Shown here: one piece after another, positions 1 through 7,147 of the stretch | How positions within the stretch are numbered: position 1 is the first letter of the stretch | How the letters are laid out: the number at the start of each line of letters is the position of its first letter | Assembly (NCBI RefSeq): GCF_003634755.1 | Contig: NZ_RBXA01000001.1 | Coordinates: 1,364,001 to 1,428,000 of the forward strand | DNA length: 64,000 nucleotides | Source of the DNA: Flavobacterium limicola | GTDB lineage: Bacteria > Bacteroidota > Bacteroidia > Flavobacteriales > Flavobacteriaceae | Reading direction: 5' to 3' | Position numbers and translations under genes: made by a program | The notes under the pieces: generated by a model | The model's database searches: none | The model's input: only the letters and a program-made list of their open reading frames with translations | Told to the model about the DNA's origin: nothing

Positions 1-450
1 AAGGTCGGAGTCAGGATCTACATCATATGGAGACAATGAAAGCTCTGTGATTTCACTTAAGAAAAATTCAAACTGTTGAAGTGTTCTCTCTTCAAAGGCA
101 CTTTGAAGCGCCAAAAAAGGATTGTCGTATTCTTCTTTGGTCAGGGAAGAAAGATGAAATACCGTTTCGGAGCGGGAAGACTCTTTCACTTTCCATTTCT
201 TGTCTTTCCCCTTCAGGCAGTAACAGACTTTGAGAAAAGAACATATAGCAGTATAAAAGACAAAAGCATTGCAAGGAGCATCCTGCTTGTAGACTTTTGT
301 CTTATAACAGTGAAGTACTGCTTCACTTAAATTCTGTTTATAATAATCAAGATGTGCAAAGTCAAAAATGGCGTCAAATGCCTCAAATGGATTTCCTGTC
401 ACGAACCCTGCCCAAAACCTTGTTTCAAGGGATATTTTATTCTTTTTCAT
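1..450 (-). CDS. Hypothetical protein, 3' end cut by window edge
   Basis: An open frame of 150 codons runs on the minus strand from the ATG at 450 to the window edge without a stop, so the C-terminus is missing. It begins MKKNKISLETRFWAGF and is rich in Phe, Tyr and Cys in the middle (HCYKTKVYKQ, CSFLKVCYCLKG). There is no signal peptide or obvious domain. It is divergent from the HTH gene at 631 across a 180 bp spacer. I do not recognise a characterised family. The arrangement of a conserved unknown next to a small XRE regulator is common in Bacteroidota accessory regions, so a mobile-element origin is possible but only inferred. The uninterrupted frame and protein-like composition make coding likely. 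Confidence 0.6.
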   Translation of the reverse strand, partial: MKKNKISLETRFWAGFVTGNPFEAFDAIFDFAHLDYYKQNLSEAVLHCYKTKVYKQDAPCNAFVFYTAICSFLKVCYCLKGKDKKWKVKESSRSETVFHLSSLTKEEYDNPFLALQSAFEERTLQQFEFFLSEITELSLSPYDVDPDSDL

Positions 451-630
451 AATGAGAAGATTTAATATTGAAAAGCGAAGTTCCACTCTTTCAAAAGGAT
501 AATCTATTCGCTATACGGATATAATATCTGACAAAATGGATATTTTACAGGATATTTTTTTATCTTTGAAACTCAGACTTTTTAATCCAAATGGCTTTAT
601 CTTTGAGCCTTTAGAAAATTGACACTCATT
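451..630. promoter_or_regulatory. Divergent promoter region with short direct repeats
   Basis: This spacer separates two divergent starts. Around 515-560 the words ggatata, ggatatttt and ggatatttt recur (cggatataatatc, tggatattttac, aggatatttttt), which could be an operator for the adjacent HTH protein. The operator role is inference; the repeats are seen directly. Confidence 0.35.
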
Positions 631-1038
631 ATGGAACAAAAAATACATCAGGGAAGAAACGTAAAGCGTTTTAGAGAAATGCTTAACATAAAGCAGGAGG
701 CATTAGCTTATGATCTGGGAGAAGACTGGAATCAAAAGAAAATTTCTATGCTGGAGCAAAAAGATGTAATTGAAGATAACCTGCTTAAACAAGTCTCAGC
801 TGTATTAAAAATTCCTGTTGAAGCGTTTCAGAATTTTGATGAAGAGCAGGCTGTAAATATTATATCGAATACATTTTCAGATTTTAAAGATGGAGCCTCT
901 GCAATTAATCTTCATCCAATATTTAACCCTATAAAAGAGGTTATAAAACTACACGAAGAGAAAATTGCATTATACGAGCGTATGTTGAAAGAGAAAGATG
1001 AAATGATGATAAGGCTTGAAAAATTAATCACTAAATAA
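631..1038 (+). CDS. XRE-type helix-turn-helix regulator with C-terminal coiled coil
   Basis: A 135-residue protein whose N-terminal half (about residues 8-60) has the helix-turn-helix layout of XRE/Cro regulators: RNVKRFREMLNIKQEALAYDLG followed by an ISMLEQ recognition-helix region. The C-terminal 40 residues (KLHEEKIALYERMLKEKDE) are heptad-like and probably dimerise. An upstream in-frame TTG at 619 exists, but the ATG at 631 is the natural start. It is divergent from the partial gene at 450, and a hairpin terminator follows at 1058. It probably autoregulates or controls the divergent gene; this is inferred from position only. Family assignment is good, the target is unknown. Confidence 0.8.
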   Translation: MEQKIHQGRNVKRFREMLNIKQEALAYDLGEDWNQKKISMLEQKDVIEDNLLKQVSAVLKIPVEAFQNFDEEQAVNIISNTFSDFKDGASAINLHPIFNPIKEVIKLHEEKIALYERMLKEKDEMMIRLEKLITK

Positions 1039-1057
1039 TTTATATAAGGATATAAAC

Positions 1058-1087
1058 AAAAAAAGAGACTTGGAAGTCTCTTTTTTG
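1058..1087. terminator. Rho-independent terminator
   Basis: An A-run, the stem agagact/agtctct with a 4-base loop, then a T-run. It lies just after the HTH gene and may serve both strands. Confidence 0.85.
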
Positions 1088-1142
1088 TAATTAATTAAAT
1101 TTAAGTTCGCTATTTAGTCAGCGCGCCTAATTTTTTTTATAT

Positions 1143-2546
1143 TCAAAATCGCATGACATCAAATTCTTGACCTTTAATTTGTACTGACTCAACGTGTTTC
1201 ACCTTAATAGAATCTAAATCAATTGACAAAGTTATTTTTCTCGTATCTGGATCGCTCTTTTTCCATTCTCCGTCAGGAAATTCAAAATACTCATTCTTTA
1301 AAATTTTATCTTTTATATTTTCATTCGGTACACATGTTGATACCGTGTAGTTAGGAACTATTCCTTCATCATTCCATTCTGTAAGGTCTGCAATAATATC
1401 TGTTCCATCAGGATATTCGAGTACAAATACTCTTGAAGCAGAATGAAAAAGAGTAACATTAAGCCCTCTGTGTGATTGGGCAGAAGGAAAAATAATACCG
1501 TCAAGTTCTAATTCTGACGATAAGAAATCAGCAACAACCTGAGTAGTCAAATATTCGGAATGTTCATCATCGGGCATTACTGGCCTAGTCATCCTTTGGC
1601 TTAAGTTTCTTAAAAACATGATCCTCGATAATCTATCTGCGTAAGTTTCGTCAAAAATACTCCCGATAACAAGTGTGGATGTAAGTGCACTCAAATCCAA
1701 TACCTTCAAAGTTTTCATTAGTTCAAAACGTGCAAGAGCCACTTTGCAACCTACAGGTGGCCGAATTTCAGCTAATGCAGTGTTAGCATCAGTTGCTCCA
1801 TAAAACACTGAAATTCCCCTGGAATTCATTCTTCCTGCGGTTGCAAATTCTGAAGGTGGCGGGCCAAGTTCCTTATCAGGAGACTGTAGTGCATTTTTAA
1901 GTTTAAAATCAGATTGAAAAGCTCTTGCTCTGTACAAATGCGTAACATCTTTTTCAGTTCCAATATTACGAACAACAGGCTTTCCTTCATGGGTGTGCAA
2001 AGATTCAATTTCTTCGAAAACCGACCTTAAAAGCTCTTCATTATTTTTATTAAAGAAGCGAGCACTAGTTTTGAGGATATGTTCAAAATTGCTCCACTGT
2101 TTTTGCCATTCTATATCTTCTGGACTTTTAATATCATAAAATGATTCATCATCAAATTTCGACATTTCTCCTATTTCTGCCGAAGAGCGGTCATAATATT
2201 TATCTTCCAATATTTCCTGAACATCTTTCGCAATTTCTTCTTCAATATTTGCCGAGTCCATAATAGCTTCAATTACTGGTGATCCATCAGGTTCCCAAAA
2301 ATCTAAATTTTTTAATCTATAAATTGACCAGTCATCAGGTGGGTTTGGAGGTGATTGAATGTAATGCTGATCAAAAGCAATATCAATTTTATCAGCAAAA
2401 TCTAAAAGTGAAAAACACTCCAGTTCATCATTGTCACAGTAAGAGCAGTTAATTACAAAACCATTGTTTTCAATTATGGATTTCAGATAATTTTCGCCCA
2501 CACAATCATAGCAAATATATTTTTCGTCATTATTATTTGAGTTCAT
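1143..2546 (-). CDS. RES-domain protein with N-terminal zinc-ribbon/HEPN-RES module
   Basis: A 467-residue protein. The N-terminus has two CxxC pairs (C12/C15 and C34/C37) followed by a FADKIDIAFDQHY segment, matching the HEPN/RES N-terminal module found on large RES proteins. The RES core starts near residue 205 (LYRARAF) and includes GRMNSRGISVFYGA and ALAEIRPP, the conserved Arg-Tyr-Glu layout of the family. RES domains are ADP-ribosyltransferase-like folds; short RES toxins such as ParT and MbcT degrade or modify NAD+ or a cell target. This long form has no small antitoxin of the usual Xre type beside it. It lies upstream of, and in the same direction as, two unknown genes and array I. 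A role in defence or cell suicide is inferred; the domain call is firm. Confidence 0.8.
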   Translation of the reverse strand: MNSNNNDEKYICYDCVGENYLKSIIENNGFVINCSYCDNDELECFSLLDFADKIDIAFDQHYIQSPPNPPDDWSIYRLKNLDFWEPDGSPVIEAIMDSANIEEEIAKDVQEILEDKYYDRSSAEIGEMSKFDDESFYDIKSPEDIEWQKQWSNFEHILKTSARFFNKNNEELLRSVFEEIESLHTHEGKPVVRNIGTEKDVTHLYRARAFQSDFKLKNALQSPDKELGPPPSEFATAGRMNSRGISVFYGATDANTALAEIRPPVGCKVALARFELMKTLKVLDLSALTSTLVIGSIFDETYADRLSRIMFLRNLSQRMTRPVMPDDEHSEYLTTQVVADFLSSELELDGIIFPSAQSHRGLNVTLFHSASRVFVLEYPDGTDIIADLTEWNDEGIVPNYTVSTCVPNENIKDKILKNEYFEFPDGEWKKSDPDTRKITLSIDLDSIKVKHVESVQIKGQEFDVMRF

Positions 2547-2590
2547 TAAAATGCTAATTTAAATTAGTAATAGATTATGAGGTATAATTA

Positions 2591-3502
2591 TTAGCCAAAT
2601 ATCTGCCACAAAACACCCGCAATTGTCGCCACGCCTACCACCAAAGCCGTAATTATATTGGCCTTAGACCAATTGGATTCTTGTTGTTCAGTTCCGTTTT
2701 TTATTGTTTGTTTTTTAATTTTAGAATTTTGATTAATTATAAGATTACCACTATTGATAATAGTTTCTTTAGAACCTTTTTTTACATTCACACCTTGTTC
2801 TTTTAAAAATTCCATAAAATTGTTCCCTTCATTTTCAAACCATTTTAGAAATTCAGGTATGTTATCCTTGCCAGAATTGGGAACAGTTTGAAAATCTCCA
2901 TCTTCAATTACGAAGTCACCATTTTCAATTTGTAAATCGAAATCATGAGATTCATTAAACCATTTCTTGAAATATTTTCTTACTGTTAGCTTATCTAAAT
3001 TTATAAGTCCTTTTTCAATTATCATATCAAGAAAAAAATCAGCTTCGTCAGCTCTTTTTTCAAGACGTTGGTCATAATATTTATCCCATTCATTTTCATT
3101 GAACAATAGATTTTCTTTAATTTCTTTTTCTTCGTCAACAAGAAGAGTAGTTTCGTTTATAAGGGTCTTAATTAGGCTTTTTAAATCAAAAATTCCTTTT
3201 TTCCATGCTGATTTTGTATGCTCTCTATCAGTAGTGACTATTTTAAATCCACCTATTTTGGTATCAAAATCAATTTCATTCCAAGGTTGAATATAATCCT
3301 GTCTTCCTGAAAACTTGACATTAATAAAAGCAGCGACTTCTTTTAATATATCATCTAATTTTTGATAAGTATCTAAAAGTAATTCTTCATCAGTTCTTGT
3401 TAATTCATAACCAATTGGTGCTGCTCTCAAATGAAGGATGTCTGGCAAATCATTTGTGCGTTTTAATAGTTCACTAATTATATTTAAGTCTCTTTGTGTC
3501 AT
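2591..3502 (-). CDS. Hypothetical protein with C-terminal membrane anchor
   Basis: A 303-residue protein, highly charged and probably helical over its first 270 residues, ending in one hydrophobic segment (residues about 280-302, ANIITALVVGVATIAGVLW). It is therefore predicted to be a tail-anchored inner membrane protein facing the cytoplasm. A lysine/asparagine-rich linker (about 245-275) precedes the anchor. There is no recognisable domain or signal peptide. It lies 27 bp downstream of the 3530-3988 gene and 44 bp upstream of the RES gene, all on the minus strand, so the three may be co-transcribed. Function unknown. Confidence 0.7.
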   Translation of the reverse strand: MTQRDLNIISELLKRTNDLPDILHLRAAPIGYELTRTDEELLLDTYQKLDDILKEVAAFINVKFSGRQDYIQPWNEIDFDTKIGGFKIVTTDREHTKSAWKKGIFDLKSLIKTLINETTLLVDEEKEIKENLLFNENEWDKYYDQRLEKRADEADFFLDMIIEKGLINLDKLTVRKYFKKWFNESHDFDLQIENGDFVIEDGDFQTVPNSGKDNIPEFLKWFENEGNNFMEFLKEQGVNVKKGSKETIINSGNLIINQNSKIKKQTIKNGTEQQESNWSKANIITALVVGVATIAGVLWQIFG

Positions 3503-3529
3503 GGTTTTTTTAAATTTTGTAAAAAAACT

Positions 3530-3988
3530 CTATTTCAATTCTTCTAATCTTGATTTTTCAATATTTGAATAGTCTCCCCAAGTTCCTTCATTTATTGAAT
3601 ACAGATTCGAATTTAATAAATTTTGTGACTCATCTATAAGTACTTTTTTTACTTCATCAGAATTTATAGTATTAAAAAATGAATTGTCAGTAATACATAT
3701 ATTTTCGAATTGTTTTGTAATAGCTTTCCCGTAAGGATAATTAACAGTCTCTCTATCAATAGTTCCAAATACATATTGACCAATTACACCACACTTTTGT
3801 AATGATATTTTTCTAGGTAAAGATCCATCTATTGCTTGTGAAAAAAAATCGTCAATCGATAATATGTCATTATCAGGATTAATTATTGAACTTGCTCCAA
3901 GAAGAAAGGGAATTGTTAATCCGTTTTCAAAATAATTATTATCGTTAAAATGGCATAAAACTTTAAACCAAAAAGGGTAGTTCTTCAT
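3530..3988 (-). CDS. Hypothetical protein
   Basis: A 152-residue soluble protein beginning MKNYPFWFKVLCHFND, with no signal peptide, membrane segment or recognised motif. Low sequence complexity is absent and the amino-acid mix is normal for a folded protein. It is the first of three closely spaced minus-strand genes (27 bp to the next). The half repeat at 4031 lies just upstream of its start, so it sits at the border of array I. Function unknown; it could be an immunity or partner protein for the RES gene, but nothing in the sequence shows that. Confidence 0.6.
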   Translation of the reverse strand: MKNYPFWFKVLCHFNDNNYFENGLTIPFLLGASSIINPDNDILSIDDFFSQAIDGSLPRKISLQKCGVIGQYVFGTIDRETVNYPYGKAITKQFENICITDNSFFNTINSDEVKKVLIDESQNLLNSNLYSINEGTWGDYSNIEKSRLEELK

Positions 3989-4030
3989 AAAATGTATTTT
4001 TAGTAGAATTCTTCATCTGTCCAGAAAAAA

Positions 4031-4097
4031 CCAGCCAACTCAATTTTTCCATTAGCCAAATGCCCAAATTACTTATAGCGTGTGTTAGCAGCAGTAC
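4031..4097. repeat. Half of an attC-like palindromic repeat (array I, distal end)
   Basis: Only the right half is present: cattagccaaatgcccaaat, then the arm ending cttatagcgtg, and the GTTAGC box at 4084. Its left arm is missing, which marks the distal edge of array I. The stop codon of the next gene lies inside the GTTAGC box. Confidence 0.6.
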
Positions 4098-4504
4098 TTG
4101 CTTAGTTTTTCACATAAATATATACCTAATGGAATAAGTAACATTAGACAGTAAATTGGCCATATTGAGTCGGCTTTTAAACATTCTTTTATTGTATTCT
4201 CTCCTGCGTTGTAAGTTTTAGCATCCATAGAAAAGTCAATAAGATTCTCATCTTTAATTCTAACATCATCATATAGGCTTCTGTAACGTCTTTCCTGTAG
4301 TAGAAAAAAGGCATTTAGATACCAAAAAATTGGTACTGTAATATAGGTAAGGATTGCATAGGTTGTATTTGAATCTTTTTGAGCAAGTACAAAAAGAGCA
4401 GAAATAAGTGTAATAGTCCATCCCTTAATTATGAATGAATTTGTACTCATTCTCGTTATTGTATTTTGAATGAATTCTAAATGTTTTAGTTTGTTTTCTG
4501 ACAT
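4085..4504 (-). CDS. Small membrane protein paired with a TIR-like gene
   Basis: A 139-residue protein with three or four hydrophobic segments (about 27-43, 48-66, 114-131), beginning with a polar stretch LKHLEFIQNTITRMSTNSFIIKGW. The pattern recalls small 2-3 TM partner proteins often coded beside TIR-like effectors in bacterial accessory regions; I recognise the type but not a named family. Its start overlaps the stop of the upstream TIR-like gene by one base (TAATG), so translation is probably coupled. Its own stop codon TAA is formed by the cassette boundary box. The pair forms one cassette (see the repeats at 4031 and 5344). A membrane-acting effector or anchor role is inferred. Confidence 0.7.
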   Translation of the reverse strand: MSENKLKHLEFIQNTITRMSTNSFIIKGWTITLISALFVLAQKDSNTTYAILTYITVPIFWYLNAFFLLQERRYRSLYDDVRIKDENLIDFSMDAKTYNAGENTIKECLKADSIWPIYCLMLLIPLGIYLCEKLSKYCC

Positions 4505-5301
4505 TATAATAAAAATTTTGGATTAATCTTATGTTGGTTGTATAAATTATCTAAAGCATTTTCAGGCGAACTTGCTTGAGTATTTATCCATCTTTGTAAA
4601 TCATAATTATTTAATTCTGTCAAATGTGAAAGTTCTAAATCATATTCTACGCTAAATCTAATTTGTTCACTTTCATTCATAATGACCAAATCTTTAGCAG
4701 AGAAAAGTCTTGTTTCTCGTTTTAATCTTTGTGGAGTTTGCTTGCGAATAATTTTTGATGTTGCAATTTCTGAGAAAATCCAAGGTGAATTTGTTCTTTG
4801 ATTAATTTCTGTGGAAGTTGAAATTGAATTAGGTGAATTTAAAAAAAACAAGCACTCACTGCTATCCATCATTTTGTTTAATGCTGTTGAGAGCATTAAA
4901 TGTACGTGAGCAGTTGAATAATTTCTTTTATCGTAATCATAAATTTCTCCGTTACTTTGAAGACAATATTTATTATCAATTTTTTTTAATAGTTCATTTG
5001 AATATCCCCAAACAGTTGAGTCAATGAAAGTTAAAATATTGAATTTATCATATAACATTCCTGCAATAATTATTGCTTTTTCTTCATCTTTGTGAGAGTG
5101 AGATAAAAATATATGAGATTTAAATTCTGGAAACCAATTTTCAATAATTTTATTTCCATCTAAAGAACCACTATCTAACAAATAAGAGTCAAGAGACTCT
5201 TTTACGCATTCATTGGTTATTTTTAAAATTCCTTTACCAATTGTTAATAATCTACTTTCATTAAGTTCATTTGGTATTTTTAGGTTAAATCCTCTATACA
5301 T
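4504..5301 (-). CDS. TIR-like domain protein
   Basis: A 265-residue protein. From residue about 64 it has a TIR-like first strand and loop (KSHIFLSHSHKDEEKA), followed by MLYDKFNILTFIDSTVWGYS and later ECLFFLNSPNS and PWIFSEIATSKII, which fit the strand/helix order of TIR_2-like domains with an insertion of about 30 residues in the middle. Bacterial TIR proteins commonly hydrolyse or cyclise NAD+, often in anti-phage defence. I cannot place the catalytic Glu with certainty. It overlaps the small membrane gene by one base, forming a two-gene cassette. A two-part defence system is a reasonable inference, not demonstrated. Confidence 0.7.
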   Translation of the reverse strand: MYRGFNLKIPNELNESRLLTIGKGILKITNECVKESLDSYLLDSGSLDGNKIIENWFPEFKSHIFLSHSHKDEEKAIIIAGMLYDKFNILTFIDSTVWGYSNELLKKIDNKYCLQSNGEIYDYDKRNYSTAHVHLMLSTALNKMMDSSECLFFLNSPNSISTSTEINQRTNSPWIFSEIATSKIIRKQTPQRLKRETRLFSAKDLVIMNESEQIRFSVEYDLELSHLTELNNYDLQRWINTQASSPENALDNLYNQHKINPKFLL

Positions 5302-5343
5302 TTTTTATTTTTTATATGATTGTTATTTTTCTTTTTTTTGGTC

Positions 5344-5603
5344 GTATTGCTGCTAACGTCAGTCTGTGAAAAAACTAAAATCTGCCTCTTGAGAATCTCA
5401 TATTTAAATTTTTTCTTTGGTAGCCTTCCGAATACTATCTAAATTTGAAGAGTTTTTTTCACAGCCTGACGTTCTCGCGCTACAAGCAGTTTGGGGTTAA
5501 ATTAAACCCATTATTCGGATTTGCCAAATCTTCCAAATACAAAACCAATTTCAAATTAAGCCTAATACCCAAATTGCTTGTAGCGTGTGTTAGCTGTAGT
5601 TGT
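5344..5603. repeat. attC-like palindromic site interrupted by a palindromic insertion
   Basis: The left end GCTAAC is at 5352-5357. The arms cgctacaagcagtttggg (5478-5495) and cccaaattgcttgtagcg (5568-5585) pair with one mismatch, and the right box GTTAGC is at 5589. A 109 bp element splits the left end from the left arm. The outer bases pair with the ends of the neighbouring cassettes, not with each other. Confidence 0.65.
5360..5468. mobile_element. 109 bp MITE-like palindromic element with ACGT duplication
   Basis: The inverted ends cagtctgtgaaaaaact and agtttttttcacagcctg are flanked by ACGT on both sides (5356-5359 and 5469-5472). Uninterrupted sites elsewhere read aacgttc straight into the arm, so the element looks inserted with a 4 bp target duplication. 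There is no coding capacity. A second copy is at 9997. Confidence 0.6.
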
Positions 5604-5609
5604 TTAATT

Positions 5610-6620
5610 TTAATCTGAAGTTTCTTCGTCATCATAGAATGAATTTGGAACACAATCCAAAATTTGTTCCAGTTCAGTGTCTTCAATTTTCTCTTTTAAA
5701 TCTGTAAAATCTAATCGCTCCATTGCGGTCAAACAACAAGTTTCACACCGATTAAAAGCTATTGCATAGTACATACATAATAACATAAAAGTTGAATTCT
5801 CGAATAATATTGATTTTCCAAGCGGAACAAATTTTAAGGAAACAATTTCCGCTTCCACTTCAACACCATCAACAAAACAGCCATGAAGTTTTTTACTCAC
5901 GGTATATTCAAAACCAAAATTACTTAAGTTATTAATAATATCTAAAATTTCTGTTCTTGTGAAATTTGTTACACGAGTTAGCAAAGACATTTTTTCATGA
6001 AAATCTTCCATTAAATTTGCAGAACAAGTGTTTAAAATTAATTTGGATAAAAATTGCCTTTCTTTTTCATTCATTAATTTTAAGTAACCGAATATAAAAT
6101 TTGCGTGATCATATATTTCTTGCTCTGAAATATCATACAACGATTGAAATATTCGATTAATAAAAGTTAGTTTTTTGGGTAGAAAATTTTCAGGTTCTAA
6201 CTTTCCAAGCTTTTGAAGTATTTTCCTTCCTAATTTTGCTGGCGTATTATCATTAGCTGAAACGTATCCAATTGTTTTTCTTATTCCTGGAATTTCAGTT
6301 AGATCAAATCGGACAGGTAGTATATATTCTTGATTTTCTGAAAATGCTCGTGCTTGGGCACTTTTCAACTCATGATTTGTCCAAAGTTTTCGAGCATAAT
6401 GTTCCGAAATAAATATGATTGCATATTTAGCTTTGTTTTGATAAATATCGTCCAAATGTTGATATAAATCTTTACCCCAAAGATTAACGTCTTCATATAC
6501 ATCATAAAATACTTTTACTCCAGATTTTCTTAAATATTCAGCCGTTTTCTCTACATATTTTCTGTCTTCTCCAGCGAATGAAAGAACAACATCATATTCT
6601 AAATTTAAACATTTTTCCAT
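5610..6620 (-). CDS. TIR domain protein
   Basis: A 336-residue protein. Residues 8-140 are a clear TIR domain: YDVVLSFAGEDRKYVE (strand A and box 1), VKVFYDVYEDVNLWGKDLYQHL, KYAIIFISEHYARKLWTNHEL. The remaining 190 residues (after PAKLGRKILQ) are mostly helical without a recognised domain. This type is widespread in bacterial accessory genomes. Many TIR enzymes cleave NAD+ on activation; the residue corresponding to the usual catalytic Glu is in the LWGKDLY region and may be Asp here, which needs an alignment. No membrane segment. It is the promoter-proximal gene of array I, bracketed by the complementary boxes GTTAGCTGTAG at 5589 and the matching end at 6632-6646. A defence role is inferred from the family. 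Confidence 0.85.
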   Translation of the reverse strand: MEKCLNLEYDVVLSFAGEDRKYVEKTAEYLRKSGVKVFYDVYEDVNLWGKDLYQHLDDIYQNKAKYAIIFISEHYARKLWTNHELKSAQARAFSENQEYILPVRFDLTEIPGIRKTIGYVSANDNTPAKLGRKILQKLGKLEPENFLPKKLTFINRIFQSLYDISEQEIYDHANFIFGYLKLMNEKERQFLSKLILNTCSANLMEDFHEKMSLLTRVTNFTRTEILDIINNLSNFGFEYTVSKKLHGCFVDGVEVEAEIVSLKFVPLGKSILFENSTFMLLCMYYAIAFNRCETCCLTAMERLDFTDLKEKIEDTELEQILDCVPNSFYDDEETSD

Positions 6621-6631
6621 ACAGTTTCTTT

Positions 6632-6840
6632 ACAATTACAGCTAACTAGTATATAGTCGCTATAAAGTAGCGACTATACGCCCAAAACTGGATAGATTGT
6701 CGCTATTTTATAACATTTTGTTATCTTCTCAAATATATAAATTAATACCGAAAATACTGATAAAAAACATTTTAGTTTTATCTCTTTTTCAAAAGTAATT
6801 CCTTTTTATTCAGGGATGTTACGGGAAACCGTAAACGCCA
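6632..6840. promoter_or_regulatory. Promoter-proximal leader of array I (shared with array II)
   Basis: After the cassette end box (6632-6646) comes a perfect hairpin tagtcgcta/tagcgacta (6653-6676), then a stretch from 6699 that recurs at 16356-16435. It contains caaatata at 6730-6737, which on the minus strand reads TATATTTG, a Flavobacterium -7 box pointing into the array. At 6790-6840 a second conserved block contains ttacgg-gaaa-ccgtaa and recurs at 17376. The position corresponds to attI/Pc of an integron; that equivalence is inference. Confidence 0.5.
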
Positions 6841-6852
6841 TTTTTTGCAAAA

Positions 6853-6880
6853 AAACTACAACTTTTTAGGGTTGTAGTTT
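6853..6880. terminator. Hairpin with terminator-like shape
   Basis: The stem aaactacaac/gttgtagttt with a short T-rich loop, followed by a T-rich stretch. It probably insulates array I from the peptidase gene. Confidence 0.5.
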
Positions 6881-7147
6881 CTTGTGTTTTATTTTGTTTG
6901 TGGGTACGAGCAAGATGCTCGCACTACTAGGGGCTTCTCGATACAATTTTAAATAGTAAAGCTATCGCATTACTATTTAAAATCACTCGAAGTGACGGTT
7001 TAAACAACTTAATTTAATGATATTGTGCTCGCACTAGGGGTAAAATAGTAATGGGTAATTATTTTACAATAAACAGATTGCAAAATAATTACCCATTAAA
7101 ATAAACAAACTTCAATTATCAAGAAGTCCAAATAGGTATCCTATTTT
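6881..7147. repeat. Gene-free stretch with two perfect long hairpins
   Basis: No gene is visible. Two perfect inverted repeats are present: 14 bp arms attttaaatagtaa/ttactatttaaaat (6946-6959 and 6970-6983) and 15 bp arms atgggtaattatttt/aaaataattacccat (7051-7065 and 7082-7096). Short words such as gctcgcactactagggg and gctcgcactagggg repeat nearby. The second hairpin may terminate the peptidase transcript. Confidence 0.6.

Noticed and set aside
5480..5686. 68-codon minus-strand frame over the repeat (also 56887-57120)
   Set aside because: Both share the same GIRLNLK-type translation because they read the attC-like palindrome; they are repeat translations.
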